Assembly (NCBI GenBank): GCA_000955785.1
Contig: JYOD01000080.1
Coordinates: 573-64,572, forward strand
Direction: 5' to 3'
Source: Burkholderiaceae bacterium 16
GTDB taxonomy: Bacteria > Pseudomonadota > Gammaproteobacteria > Burkholderiales > Burkholderiaceae
Length of the DNA: 64,000 bases
The stretch's first letter is position 1, and each line of letters starts with the position of its first letter. Under the pieces are notes generated by a model that did no database searches, had not been told where the DNA came from, and saw only the letters and a program-made list of their open reading frames with translations. The position numbers and the translations under genes are program-made. Shown one piece after another: positions 7,972 to 16,854 of the stretch.

Positions 7972-9426
7972 TCAGCCGATCTCGAAATGCAGGGTCTGCG
8001 ATTCCAGGAACTCGTCGATGCCGTGGTGTGAACCTTCGCGGCCCAGCCCCGACTCCTTGACGCCGCCGAATGGTGCCACCGCCGAGGAGATCACACCGGT
8101 ATTGATGCCGACCATGCCGTACTCCAGTGCTTCGCCGACGCGGAACACGCGGCTCAGGTCGCGGGAGAACAGATAGGCAGCGAGGCCGTACGGCGTGTCA
8201 TTGGCGCGGCGGATCACCTCTGCCTCACTGTCGAAGCGGAAGAGTGCCGCCACCGGACCGAAGGTCTCCTCGTTGGCCACCAGCATCGCGTCGGTGGCGC
8301 CGGCGACCACGGTTGGTTGGAAGAACTGCTCACCGCGCTCCGTCGATTTGCCACCCAGCATGACCTGCGCGCCCTTTGCCACCGCGTCGCTGACGTGGCT
8401 CGCCACCTTGTCCAGCGCTGCCTTGTTGATCAGCGGGCCGATGGTCACGCCGGCCTCGGTGCCAACGCCGACTTGCAGCTTCTTCACTTCTTCCACCAGG
8501 CGCGCGGCGAACTGATCGTAGATGCCGGCCTGCACGTAGATGCGATTGGCGCAGACGCAGGTCTGGCCGCTATTGCGGAACTTGCTGGCCATCACGCCGG
8601 CCACGGCCGCGTCGAGGTCTGTGTCGTCGAACACAATCACCGGCGCATTGCCGCCGAGCTCCATGCTCACACGCTTGACGGTGTCCGCGCACTGGCGCAG
8701 CAGCAGCTTGCCGACATGGGTCGAGCCGGTGAACGTCAGCTTGCGCACGATGGGATTGGACGTGAGTTCGCCGCCGATGGCTTGCGGCAGGCCGGTCACG
8801 ATGTTGAGCACGCCGGCGGGGAAGCCCGCGCGCTTGCCCAGTTCGGCCAGCGCGAGCGCCGAATAGGGCGTCAGCTCCGAGGGCTTGACCACGACGGTGC
8901 AGCCGGCGGCTAGTGCCGGCGCCAGCTTGCGGGTGATCATCGCATTGGGGAAATTCCAGGGTGTAATTGCCGCGCAGACCCCCACCGGCACCTTGCGTAC
9001 CAGGATCCGGCGACCGGCCTGCGTAGCCGGGATGGTTTCGCCGTAGGCGCGGATACCTTCCTCGGCAAACCATTGAACGAACGACGCACCGTACAGGATC
9101 TCACCACGGGATTCCGCCAGCGGCTTGCCTTGTTCCAGGGTCATCAGCAGCGCCAGGTCGTCCACGTGCGCCAGCATCAAGTCGTGCCACTTGCGTAGCA
9201 TGGCCGCCCGCTTGTGGGTGGTCAGCGCGCTCCAGGCCGGCAAGGCGCGATTCGCGGCCTCGATGGCTGCGCGGGTGTCCTGCTCGTCGCAGTCGGGGAT
9301 GGTACCCAACTTGGCGCCGGAGGCGGGATCGACTACGTCGAGTGTTTGGCCGGAGCGGGCATTTGCCCACTCACCGCCGATAAATGCTTGCTGGCACAGC
9401 AGTGCCGGGTCCGTCAAATTGATCAT
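7972..9426 (-). CDS. gabD: Succinate-semialdehyde dehydrogenase (NAD(P)+)
   Basis: The 484-residue aldehyde dehydrogenase is complete. It has PWNFP with the catalytic Asn (N158), KPSE (181-184) for cofactor binding, MELGGNAPVIVF with the general base E256, and SGQTCVCANR with the nucleophile C290. The CVCANR form is typical of GabD, which oxidises succinate semialdehyde to succinate and completes the GABA shunt started by the aminotransferase at 3777. The ATG at 9426 was chosen because AGGA lies upstream and the protein then begins like GabD. It is distal in an operon with the HAD gene at 9514. Glutarate semialdehyde is an alternative substrate. Confidence 0.88.
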   Translation of the reverse strand: MINLTDPALLCQQAFIGGEWANARSGQTLDVVDPASGAKLGTIPDCDEQDTRAAIEAANRALPAWSALTTHKRAAMLRKWHDLMLAHVDDLALLMTLEQGKPLAESRGEILYGASFVQWFAEEGIRAYGETIPATQAGRRILVRKVPVGVCAAITPWNFPNAMITRKLAPALAAGCTVVVKPSELTPYSALALAELGKRAGFPAGVLNIVTGLPQAIGGELTSNPIVRKLTFTGSTHVGKLLLRQCADTVKRVSMELGGNAPVIVFDDTDLDAAVAGVMASKFRNSGQTCVCANRIYVQAGIYDQFAARLVEEVKKLQVGVGTEAGVTIGPLINKAALDKVASHVSDAVAKGAQVMLGGKSTERGEQFFQPTVVAGATDAMLVANEETFGPVAALFRFDSEAEVIRRANDTPYGLAAYLFSRDLSRVFRVGEALEYGMVGINTGVISSAVAPFGGVKESGLGREGSHHGIDEFLESQTLHFEIG

Positions 9427-9465
9427 GTCGAAATCCTGGTGAGGCGGCCGCGGCCGCCGCGGCGC

Positions 9466-9497
9466 TGCCTGCCGATCGCATGAGCCGTCGGCAGGCA
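9466..9497. repeat. Intercistronic hairpin
   Basis: TGCCTGCCGA (9466-9475) and TCGGCAGGCA (9488-9497) form a perfect 10-bp stem with a 12-base loop. It lies between the HAD stop and the gabD start in the same operon, so it may set relative expression or mRNA stability. It does not look like a full terminator. Confidence 0.5.
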
Positions 9498-9513
9498 CGT
9501 GAGGGGAAGCCCT

Positions 9514-10242
9514 TCAGCCCTTCAGTTCTTCCTGATGCGCACGTGCCAGCGCGGCCATGTTCTCGAAGCGGAAGTCATACTTGGGCGTGCCCGGGGGAGG
9601 CATGGTCGCACCCCAGCCCTTGTCGGCGTGGCGGCGATCGATCCAAGCGGAGGCTAGGCCAAAGCCGTTGGCAGGCGCGTGGTCGTGGAACAGGCTCTGC
9701 GCGGTGTGCAGGATGTCCGCCTTCTCAAGGCCGTGATCCTGCTTCAAACGCGCGAGCATGTATTCGAAATTGCGCGGGCTCGGTTTGTACGAGCCGATGT
9801 CCTGGGCGCAGTAGATCGCATCGAACTCCACGCCAAGTCGTGCATTGCTGGCGCGGAAGGAGACGCGGTCGACATTGGACAGGATCACCAGCTTGAAATG
9901 CTGCTTGAGGTAGCGCAAGGCTTCCGCCGAATCGGGAAACGCGGGCCAGTCGTGCACCGATGCGCCAAAGATGTTGGCTTCCTCGTCGGTCACGCCCACG
10001 TTCCAGGTGTTGGCCAGGCGGCGGTACACCACACCCAGCAGCACCGAGTAGGCCAGGGCCGGCGTCAGGATCTCCTGGTCGGCTTCGTGCCTGGCGTAGA
10101 CCTCCAGGATCTCGTCACGCGACTTGGCGGTCAAGCTAGCCTTCTCGATCAGCGGCCGCAGGCCGTTGAAGATGCCGGTCTCCCAGTCGATCAGCGTGCC
10201 GTAGCAATCGAAGGTCAGTACTTTGAAGTCTTTGAGTTTCAT
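9514..10242 (-). CDS. HAD-superfamily haloacid dehalogenase-like hydrolase (second copy)
   Basis: The 242-residue paralogue of the HAD protein at 5108 has motif I as LTFDCYGTLIDW (nucleophile D12), motif II as VILSNVDR and motif III as SYKPSPRNF. The start has a clear CAGGAG ribosome site. It stands between gabD and a truncated aminotransferase gene, mirroring the gabT-HAD pair on the other strand. The exact substrate is unknown; the repeated pairing with omega-aminotransferases suggests a shared pathway role rather than dehalogenation. Confidence 0.85.
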   Translation of the reverse strand: MKLKDFKVLTFDCYGTLIDWETGIFNGLRPLIEKASLTAKSRDEILEVYARHEADQEILTPALAYSVLLGVVYRRLANTWNVGVTDEEANIFGASVHDWPAFPDSAEALRYLKQHFKLVILSNVDRVSFRASNARLGVEFDAIYCAQDIGSYKPSPRNFEYMLARLKQDHGLEKADILHTAQSLFHDHAPANGFGLASAWIDRRHADKGWGATMPPPGTPKYDFRFENMAALARAHQEELKG

Positions 10243-10254
10243 GGTGGCTCCTGG

Positions 10255-10557
10255 TTAGAGAGTGTCTGCGACTGCTTTGTCGAGGGAGAATCGCAGGATT
10301 TGGATCAGTGTATCCACGTCGGCCTTGGTGTAGTTGAGGGCCGGAGCGAATCCGAGGATGTCGTCGGAAAAGGCGCGGAATACCAGGCCTTCCTCGAGCG
10401 CGTGAGTCAATACGCGCTCGCTCAGTCGATGGTCTTTCGAAGGCTTTTGCCTGGAGGCTTTATCGGTCGCCAGTTCGACGGCCGCCAACATGCCGCGTCC
10501 GCGCACCTCGTCCACGTAGGGCAACGCTTCGAGTGCCTTGAGCTGGTTGAGGAAGTA
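10255..10557 (-). pseudogene. Truncated class III aminotransferase (C-terminal remnant)
   Basis: About 100 residues match the C-terminal domain of omega-amino acid aminotransferases: YVDEVRGRGMLAAVEL, then LSERVLTHALEEGLVFRAFSDDILGFAPAL and a final helix. Upstream of about 10557 the frame stays open but reads arginine- and proline-rich nonsense, and the FAD oxidase gene ends at 10619. The PLP-binding lysine and the whole N-terminal domain are gone, so the protein cannot be active. The remnant sits directly upstream of the HAD gene, suggesting an ancestral aminotransferase-HAD-gabD operon. Confidence 0.8.
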
Positions 10558-10618
10558 CTGTCGACATGGTCGGTCTTCTCTGAATAGGATTGGGCGGTGG
10601 GCGAGGAGCGTCTGCTGG

Positions 10619-12061
10619 CTACGCAGCAGTGTTGGCGGCGCTGTCCAGTGTAGGCAGGACCTTGCCGGGATTGAGCAAGCGGCGGGGATCGAGCGCGCGC
10701 TTGACCTTCCAGGCCAGCTCAAGCTCAGTGCGGCTGCGCACTGTCAGCAGTTCGTCGCGCTTGGCCACGCCCACGCCATGCTCGGCCGAGATCGAACCGG
10801 CAAGCGCGGTGGCGGCATCGTCGATGATGCGCGTGATGGCTTCGCCGTGGACCTGCAGGTAGGCTTCGGCTTCCGTCTGAGTCGGGCGCAGCGGGTTGAA
10901 GTGGACGTTGCCGTCGCCCATGTGCCCATAGACGATCATGCGGGTGCCGGGCGCTTGGTTCAGCACCGCAGTCGTGGTGGACGCGATGAAGCCGGGAATG
11001 CTCGACAGCGGCACGGAGACATCGCAGCGCACGCTTCCGCGCGCCTGGGTCTGCGCATCGGAAATCTCTTCGCGGATCAGCCAGAAGTCGGCAGCCTGGC
11101 GATCGCTGGAGGCGAGTGCTGCGTCGGCGATCCAGCCATGTTCGCCGGCGTCGGAAAGCGCGGCGCAGAATGCGTCGTCCGCGCTCGCCTGGTCGGCCGT
11201 CGACGAAGACTCGACCAGCACGTACCAGCCGTGCGTGCCCGGCAAGGGCGACGCCTGGCAGCCGATATGCGCCAGCACTAGGTCCATCGCGTCAGAGGAG
11301 ATCAGTTCGAAGGCGGTGACGTCATTGCCGAGGCGCGCGCGGAGGTAGCCGAACAGGGAAAGCGCTGAGGCTGGATCGGGGACGCCGAGGAAGGCCATGC
11401 ATACCGAGCGGGGGCGGGGAAACAGCTTGAGCACGGCTGCCGTTATGATCCCCAGCGTGCCTTCGGTGCCGATGAACAGGTGCTTGAGGTCGTAGCCAGC
11501 ATTGTCCTTGCGCAAGGCACGCAGCCCATCCCAGATCTCGCCGTTGGGAAGCACGACTTCCAGCCCGAGCACCAGATCACGCATGTTGCCGTAGCGAAGC
11601 ACCGCCGTGCCGCCGGCGTTCGTAGAAAGGTTGCCGCCGATCTGGCAGCTACCTTCCGAGCCGATGCGCAGCGGGAACAGACTTCCGGCCTCCTCCGCGA
11701 CGCCGCGCGCCCGGTGCAGAGTCACGCCGGCTTCGAGCACCATGGTTGCGTTGACCGCGTCCACGGAGCGCACATTGTTGAGGCGAGACAGGCTGAGGAT
11801 CAACGACTGGCCACTGCCATCCGGCACGCTGCCACCCAGGAGTGAAGTATTGCCGCCTTGCGGCACTACGGAGATGCCCTGCTCATAGCAGTACGCCATA
11901 ACCGCGCTGACCTCGGCCGTGCTACCCGGCCGTACAACCGCCATTGCCTTGCCGCGGTAGACACGCCGGTAGTCGGTGGCGTAGGGCTCGGCATCCTGGC
12001 CGGCCAGTACGTTGGCTGCGCCGACGATGGTGCTCAAATGGTTGAGGTGGTTTTGCGGCAT
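10619..12061 (-). CDS. FAD-binding oxidoreductase, GlcD/D-2-hydroxyglutarate dehydrogenase type
   Basis: The 480-residue protein has an N-terminal FAD_binding_4 domain (about 35-180; VVPQGGNTSLLGGSVPDGSG and GGNLSTNAGGTAVLRYGNMRDLVLGLEVVLP) and a C-terminal FAD-oxidase domain with YGHMGDGNVHFNPL and the final ISAEHGVGVAKRDEL. Such enzymes oxidise D-2-hydroxy acids such as D-2-hydroxyglutarate, D-lactate or glycolate. The ATG at 12061 has GGAG upstream and fits the family length; a longer frame is rejected. The aminotransferase remnant and HAD gene follow on the same strand. Which hydroxy acid is used is unknown; 4-carbon acids from GABA breakdown would fit the context. Confidence 0.88.
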   Translation of the reverse strand: MPQNHLNHLSTIVGAANVLAGQDAEPYATDYRRVYRGKAMAVVRPGSTAEVSAVMAYCYEQGISVVPQGGNTSLLGGSVPDGSGQSLILSLSRLNNVRSVDAVNATMVLEAGVTLHRARGVAEEAGSLFPLRIGSEGSCQIGGNLSTNAGGTAVLRYGNMRDLVLGLEVVLPNGEIWDGLRALRKDNAGYDLKHLFIGTEGTLGIITAAVLKLFPRPRSVCMAFLGVPDPASALSLFGYLRARLGNDVTAFELISSDAMDLVLAHIGCQASPLPGTHGWYVLVESSSTADQASADDAFCAALSDAGEHGWIADAALASSDRQAADFWLIREEISDAQTQARGSVRCDVSVPLSSIPGFIASTTTAVLNQAPGTRMIVYGHMGDGNVHFNPLRPTQTEAEAYLQVHGEAITRIIDDAATALAGSISAEHGVGVAKRDELLTVRSRTELELAWKVKRALDPRRLLNPGKVLPTLDSAANTAA

Positions 12062-12545
12062 GTTCGCGCTCCGGCGTCTAGCTTGTAGCGAATCAGTTGG
12101 GTGGTGTGGGTGTGGCGCGGCGATGCACAATTTCAAGCCGCTGCACCCATTCCGATATGACGCAAGCTTATTGCCAGAACGCGCAGTGCGATATGTACGA
12201 GTAGTAGGGATTCACGTGGCAGCTTTCCCCTGTTTTGCACGATAGTGTCGTGGTCGCTGGAGCTGAATCACGTGAGGAATATCGTGCTGTCACTGGGACA
12301 CCTCGTGCTTGCGATTGCCTTCCGGGTCGAGCGCGCATGTGTATTTGAAGATCCGTCTCCTGCCGATCCGTCAATGCAACGGATTGACGGGATCGTTCAG
12401 CCGACGCGCGTCGGCGGCCGCGGCAGAGTCGAAAACGGCCCATCAAGGGTGCCCGCCGGAATTCGACGTCTCCGCAAAACGGACTTGTGTAGGTTGCGTT
12501 TCGCAACTATATTGCTTGCGAAGCGCAACTTATGCGAGCCCCGTC
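12062..12545. other. Divergent intergenic region, FAD oxidase / MarR-GNAT
   Basis: These 484 bases contain no convincing gene. Besides the tandem MarR-type sites at 12494-12528, two other symmetric sequences occur. One is CCGTCAAT (12368-12375) with its inverse at 12383-12390. The other is a perfect 16-bp palindrome GCCGACGCGCGTCGGC at 12400-12415. They may be further operator sites for the divergent promoters. Confidence 0.4.
12494..12528. promoter_or_regulatory. Two tandem 13-bp palindromes, likely MarR operators
   Basis: TTGCGTTTCGCAA (12494-12506) and TTGCGAAGCGCAA (12516-12528) are each TTGCG-N3-CGCAA palindromes. Their centres are 22 bp apart, about two helical turns, so two dimers would bind the same face. 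They end 17 bases before the start codon of the MarR-GNAT gene, overlapping its probable promoter, which indicates autoregulation. Confidence 0.75.
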
Positions 12546-13520
12546 ATGGATCTTGTCGACGTTCCAGCCAAGCCCCGAGAAACGACGATACTGGAGCTCC
12601 GGGACTTTTCCCGAAGACTGGTTCGTGAACTCGGTTTCATGCGAACGACGTTGGCCGAGAGCGATCTTGCCCCGTCGGCTGTTCACGCGATCATCGAGAT
12701 CGGGGCGACGCCGGGCATCAATGCGAAGGATCTGGGCAATATCTTGCGCCTGGACAAGTCGAACACCAGCCGGCAGGTCGCCAGGCTGGAAGCGGGCGGA
12801 CTTGTGGAGCGCCAGACTGCAAATGAAGATGCGCGTTCGTCCGAGCTGTATTTGACGGACGCAGGGCAGAAGCTCCGGAGAAAGATTGACCGGTTCGCGA
12901 CGGATCAGGTCTCCAACGCGCTTCGACGCATGGTTCCTGCCGACCAGCAATCCTTGGTCCGCTCTCTCGCGCTGTACGCCGACGCACTTGCACGGGACAA
13001 CTCGGTCAAAGCCACTCCCGAAGATGCCTCGCCCACGCGGATTCTGGAAGGCTACCAGCCTGGCTGCATTGGCGACGTCGCGAGCTTGCACGCCCGCTTC
13101 TACTCGGAGCACTGGGGCTTCGGCGCTTTTTTCGAGAAGAAGGTGGCAACGGAGCTTGCCGAGTTCGCCGGTGCGCTGCCGGCTAGCGGCAAGGCGCTAT
13201 GGCTCTACGCCGAAAATGGTCGATTTCTTGCCTCGTTGGCAATCGACGGGGATGACAACGCGGGCGTAGCCCATTTGCGATGGTTCATTGTGGACGATTC
13301 GTTGCGTGGCTCCGGTATCGGACGGCAACTGATGTCTCGCGCGATGAGATTTGTTGACGAGCGCTTTAGCGAGACATACCTCTGGACGTTCAGAGGTCTG
13401 GATGCAGCGCGCCATCTATATGAGTCATTTGGCTTTCGGTTGACCGGCGAATCGGAGGGGGCGCAATGGGGAACGGAGGTCATCGAACAACGGTTCTGTC
13501 GTCGCTCAGCCAGACCCTGA
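12546..13520 (+). CDS. Fusion of MarR regulator and GNAT acetyltransferase
   Basis: The 324-residue protein has an N-terminal MarR winged helix-turn-helix (about 1-150; NAKDLGNILRLDKSNTSRQVARLEAGGLVERQ, then the wing with SSELYLTDAG) and a C-terminal GNAT domain (about 165-320) with the acetyl-CoA loop RGSGIGRQL (254-262) and YESFGFRLTGE. MarR-GNAT fusions are a known bacterial architecture, but their acetyl acceptor is generally unknown. The ATG at 12546 is where MarR homology starts; upstream frame extension is ignored. Its promoter carries two matched palindromes. It stands alone and could also control the divergent FAD oxidase operon. Confidence 0.88.
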   Translation: MDLVDVPAKPRETTILELRDFSRRLVRELGFMRTTLAESDLAPSAVHAIIEIGATPGINAKDLGNILRLDKSNTSRQVARLEAGGLVERQTANEDARSSELYLTDAGQKLRRKIDRFATDQVSNALRRMVPADQQSLVRSLALYADALARDNSVKATPEDASPTRILEGYQPGCIGDVASLHARFYSEHWGFGAFFEKKVATELAEFAGALPASGKALWLYAENGRFLASLAIDGDDNAGVAHLRWFIVDDSLRGSGIGRQLMSRAMRFVDERFSETYLWTFRGLDAARHLYESFGFRLTGESEGAQWGTEVIEQRFCRRSARP

Positions 13521-13580
13521 CACTAATTCGAAAATAGACGACAGCGAGCGGCCAGCAAGCCATGCGCTTGTGGCAGCGAT

Positions 13581-13605
13581 CAGGCCGCTCATGCCGAGCG
13601 GCCTG
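13581..13605. terminator. Hairpin between convergent genes
   Basis: CAGGCCGCTC (13581-13590) pairs perfectly with GAGCGGCCTG (13596-13605) around a 5-base loop. It lies between the MarR-GNAT stop at 13520 and the stop of the minus-strand dehydrogenase at 13653. No long T-run follows, so the terminator role rests mainly on position and stem strength. Confidence 0.6.
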
Positions 13606-13652
13606 GTAGTCAGTCTTGCGCAGTGGCCCCGGGAAACCCCTTCCAAAACCAG

Positions 13653-15290
13653 TCAAAAAATAAACCGTGTATTAATAAACGTCGACTTATGCCCAAGCAC
13701 AATCTCATCCAACAGCGCCTTTGACCCGCTGGTCGCCTTAGCCGCGATCATGGTCCGGATCGAGAAAGCCCGCAGCGCATCGCTAACCGACAAGGTCCCC
13801 TCCGCGGAATCCTTCCTCCCCGTAAACGGAAACACATCCGGCCCCCGCTGGCACTGGCAGTTGATATTCACCCGGCAAACCTGATTGACAAGCGGATCCA
13901 CCAGCCGCGCGATCTGTTCGGGATCGGTCCCGAAGATGCTGACCTGCTGGCCATAGTCGGACGACTCGACGTAATCCAGCGCCGCGCCGACATCGTCGAA
14001 CGGCACAACCGGAATCACAGGCCCAAACTGTTCTTCGCGGTACAGCCGCATACGTTCGCCGACGGGATAGACAATGGCCGGCAAGACCAGCGAGGCACAG
14101 GTAAGGCCGCCGCCGGGATTCAGCACCTCTGCGCCCTTTGACAGCGCATCGGCAATGCAATCCGCGATAAAGCGCGGCTTGTTGGCGTCCGGCAGTGGCG
14201 TAATGGAGACCCCGGCCTCCCACGGCATGCCGATCCTGAGCTGGCCCGCCGCCACAATGAGTTTGTCGAGGAATGGCCTCGCCACCGACCGGTGCACCAG
14301 CAGCGTCTTCAGGGCCGTGCAGCGCTGGCCGTTGAACGAGAGCGCGCCCAGGATGCACTCCTTGACCGCGAGATCGAGGTCCGCGTCAGGCAGCACAATG
14401 GCCGCGTTCTTTGCATCCAGGCCGAGCACGGCGCGTAGGCGGTTCGTCTTGGGATGCAGTTTCTTGAGCTGGTCCGCCACGCGCGATGAGCCGATCAGCG
14501 CCAGCACGTTGACTTTGCCGGAGGCCATCAGTGGCGGCACCACCTCTTCGCCGCGGCCATAAACGGTATTGACGACACCTGGCGGAAAGGCTTCGCGGAA
14601 TGCCTCCAGGATTGGCGCGAACAGCAGCGTGCCGAACTTCGGCGGCTTGAACAGCACCACATTGCCCATGATCAGGGCCGGGATCAGGGTGGTGAACGTT
14701 TCATTCAGCGGGTAGTTGTACGGGCCCATGCACAGCACCACGCCCAGCGGAGCCCGGCGCACCTGGGCGATCGTTTCCTCGACGACCTGGAAACGCGAGT
14801 TGTTGTTGTCGAGTTCCTTCAGCGCATCGATGGTCTGCCGGATATAGGCGATGGTGCGATCGAATTCCTTGGCCGAATCGGCTGCCGACTTGCCGATCTC
14901 CCACAAGATCAGCTTGACGATCTGCCCGCGCATTGCCAGCAGGCGCCGGGTGAAGTCCTGCACGTGCGCGATGCGGGCTTCGACCGCCATGGTCGGCCAC
15001 AGCCCGGTACCCGACGCATAGGCGGCGACCGCGGCATCGAGGGCCTCGAGGCTCTCCTTGACGGTGGTGACCGGAAAGCTGCCAACCTCCACGGGGCTCA
15101 GCTTGCCTTGGCCGTCGCGTACATGAACCGGCGACATAACGGTGCGACAGGGGCCTTGCCAGGTTCGGATTTCCCCGTTGATGAGGATGCCGCGCTGGTG
15201 CAAAGGCGCGTCCAGGCGCTGGTCGGCCGGGATGTCGGCAAGCAGGGGGAAACAGCGGGCTAGGTCGGCTTGGGTCGTGATGGAGGACAT
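13653..15290 (-). CDS. gapN: GapN-like NADP-dependent glyceraldehyde-3-phosphate dehydrogenase
   Basis: The 545-residue aldehyde dehydrogenase superfamily protein resembles non-phosphorylating GAPDH, which oxidises glyceraldehyde 3-phosphate to 3-phosphoglycerate with NADP+. MGPYNYPLNE with the catalytic Asn (N192), FKPPK (214-218) and SFNGQRCTALKT with nucleophile C324 are visible. The segment normally reading LELGGK reads LGLDAKN, putting Gly290 where the general base Glu usually sits; I believe this variant recurs in related proteins but cannot verify it. It is the last gene of the kgu-like operon, 30 bases after pyruvate kinase. There it would process the glyceraldehyde phosphate released from KDPG. 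Confidence 0.8.
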   Translation of the reverse strand: MSSITTQADLARCFPLLADIPADQRLDAPLHQRGILINGEIRTWQGPCRTVMSPVHVRDGQGKLSPVEVGSFPVTTVKESLEALDAAVAAYASGTGLWPTMAVEARIAHVQDFTRRLLAMRGQIVKLILWEIGKSAADSAKEFDRTIAYIRQTIDALKELDNNNSRFQVVEETIAQVRRAPLGVVLCMGPYNYPLNETFTTLIPALIMGNVVLFKPPKFGTLLFAPILEAFREAFPPGVVNTVYGRGEEVVPPLMASGKVNVLALIGSSRVADQLKKLHPKTNRLRAVLGLDAKNAAIVLPDADLDLAVKECILGALSFNGQRCTALKTLLVHRSVARPFLDKLIVAAGQLRIGMPWEAGVSITPLPDANKPRFIADCIADALSKGAEVLNPGGGLTCASLVLPAIVYPVGERMRLYREEQFGPVIPVVPFDDVGAALDYVESSDYGQQVSIFGTDPEQIARLVDPLVNQVCRVNINCQCQRGPDVFPFTGRKDSAEGTLSVSDALRAFSIRTMIAAKATSGSKALLDEIVLGHKSTFINTRFIF

Positions 15291-15320
15291 GATCGAGCTG
15301 GAGGCCAGAGAGGTGGGCTG

Positions 15321-16742
15321 TCACGCGGGAAAGACGAGGCGCAACAGATTGGTGGATCCCGGGGTGCCGAACGGCATGCCGGCGACGATGGCGAACGGTT
15401 GCTGGTCCGAGGCGAATCCTTCGCGCTTGGCCACTTCGTTGGCATGCCCGACCATTTCCTCGACGCTGTCCGCGTCATGGGTATGGACGGGGTGGACGCC
15501 CCATACCAGGGCCAGCCGCCGCGCGGTTTCCACGTGGGGCGTCATGCCCACGATCGGCACATTAGGGCGCTCGCGGGCGACCCGCAAGGCGCTGGCGCCG
15601 GACACGGTGTAAGTCACGCAGGCAGTCAGCGGCAGGATGTCGGCGACGGTACGGATCGCCGCGCCGATGGCGTCCGCGGCCACGGCATCGCGCCTGGTGG
15701 CGATGGCGTTCATGGTGTCGCGCTGCAGCTTGTCGCGCTCGGTATTGCGGATAATGCGTGCCATGATCTCCACGGCTTCGACCGGATACTCGCCCGATGC
15801 GGATTCGGCCGATAGCATGACGGCATCCACCCCGTCGTACACGGCGGTGGCGACGTCCGATGCTTCGGCGCGCGTCGGTGCCGGGGCACTGATCATGGAC
15901 TCCAGCATCTGCGTGGCCACCACCAGCGGCTTGCCGGCTTCGCGGCAGAGGCGGGTGAGGCGTTTCTGGATCGCCGGCACTTCCTCGGGCGGCATTTCCA
16001 CGCCCAGGTCGCCACGGGCAACCATGATGCCATCGGCCGCGGCGACAATCGCCTCGATGTCGGCAAGGGCCGCAGGCTTCTCGATCTTGGCCATGATCGA
16101 TATGTTCTTGCCGGCGATCGCACGCACTTCCTCGATATCGCGTGCCGACTGGACGAAGGACAAGGCCACCCAGTCCACACCAAGCGTCATGCCGAAGCGC
16201 AGGTCGCGGTGATCCTTCTCCGTCAGCGCCGAAAGGTTCAGCGCGCAGTCCGGCACGTTGACGCCTTTGCGGTCGGAGACGTTCCCACCCGTCTCCACCG
16301 TGGTCTCCGCGAAGTCCGGGCCGGCTTCGCGCACCCGCAGCCGCACGCGCCCGTCGTCGATCAGCAGGGCGTGGCCGGGCCGCAGCGCTTCGAAGATTTC
16401 GCGGTGCGGCAGGTGGGCCACTTGCTGGCTGCCCGGCACGGCATCCAGCTGGAGGCGGAACGATTGCCCGGCGGTCAGCCTGACCGGGCCGCCCGGGAAG
16501 GTGCCCAGGCGCAGCTTGGGGCCCTGGAGATCCAGCAGCACGCCCGCGGGCCGGCCCGTGAGGGATTCCATTTCTCGGATCATGCCCAGCCGGGCCTTGT
16601 GGTCCTCGTGGGCGCCATGGCTGAAATTCAGGCGGAAGGTATCGGCACCGGCCTTGAAGAGCTGGAGAATCACGTCCGGGGTGGAGGAGGCGGGCCCAAG
16701 CGTGGCTACGATCTTGGTGTGTCGCTCGCGTCGCAGTGTCAT
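15321..16742 (-). CDS. pyk: Pyruvate kinase
   Basis: The 473-residue protein shows pyruvate kinase landmarks: TKIVATLGPASS at the N-terminus, FRLNFSHG, the active-site MAKIEKPAAL, MVARGDLGVEMPPEEVPAIQK and TRAEASDVATAVYDGVDAVMLSAESASGEYP. It converts phosphoenolpyruvate and ADP to pyruvate and ATP. The ATG at 16742 has GGGAG upstream and begins at the family start. Lying between the SDH-like gene and gapN in a sugar-acid operon, it looks like a dedicated isozyme for lower-glycolytic carbon flow from 2-keto-3-deoxy-6-phosphogluconate. Confidence 0.93.
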   Translation of the reverse strand: MTLRRERHTKIVATLGPASSTPDVILQLFKAGADTFRLNFSHGAHEDHKARLGMIREMESLTGRPAGVLLDLQGPKLRLGTFPGGPVRLTAGQSFRLQLDAVPGSQQVAHLPHREIFEALRPGHALLIDDGRVRLRVREAGPDFAETTVETGGNVSDRKGVNVPDCALNLSALTEKDHRDLRFGMTLGVDWVALSFVQSARDIEEVRAIAGKNISIMAKIEKPAALADIEAIVAAADGIMVARGDLGVEMPPEEVPAIQKRLTRLCREAGKPLVVATQMLESMISAPAPTRAEASDVATAVYDGVDAVMLSAESASGEYPVEAVEIMARIIRNTERDKLQRDTMNAIATRRDAVAADAIGAAIRTVADILPLTACVTYTVSGASALRVARERPNVPIVGMTPHVETARRLALVWGVHPVHTHDADSVEEMVGHANEVAKREGFASDQQPFAIVAGMPFGTPGSTNLLRLVFPA

Positions 16743-16854
16743 TGGCGGACTCCCTCGAAAGCGGGGCACGGGATGACAAGCGGGCGGGTGTCGGGGATGG
16801 CATCGGTATGGGTCATGGCGGTGTGTGCGTCAGGCAGTTGTGGATGGTGGATGG

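Noticed and set aside
12168..12506. Small frames on both strands upstream of the MarR-GNAT gene
   Set aside because: They cross the operator palindromes and have no family resemblance; the region looks regulatory.
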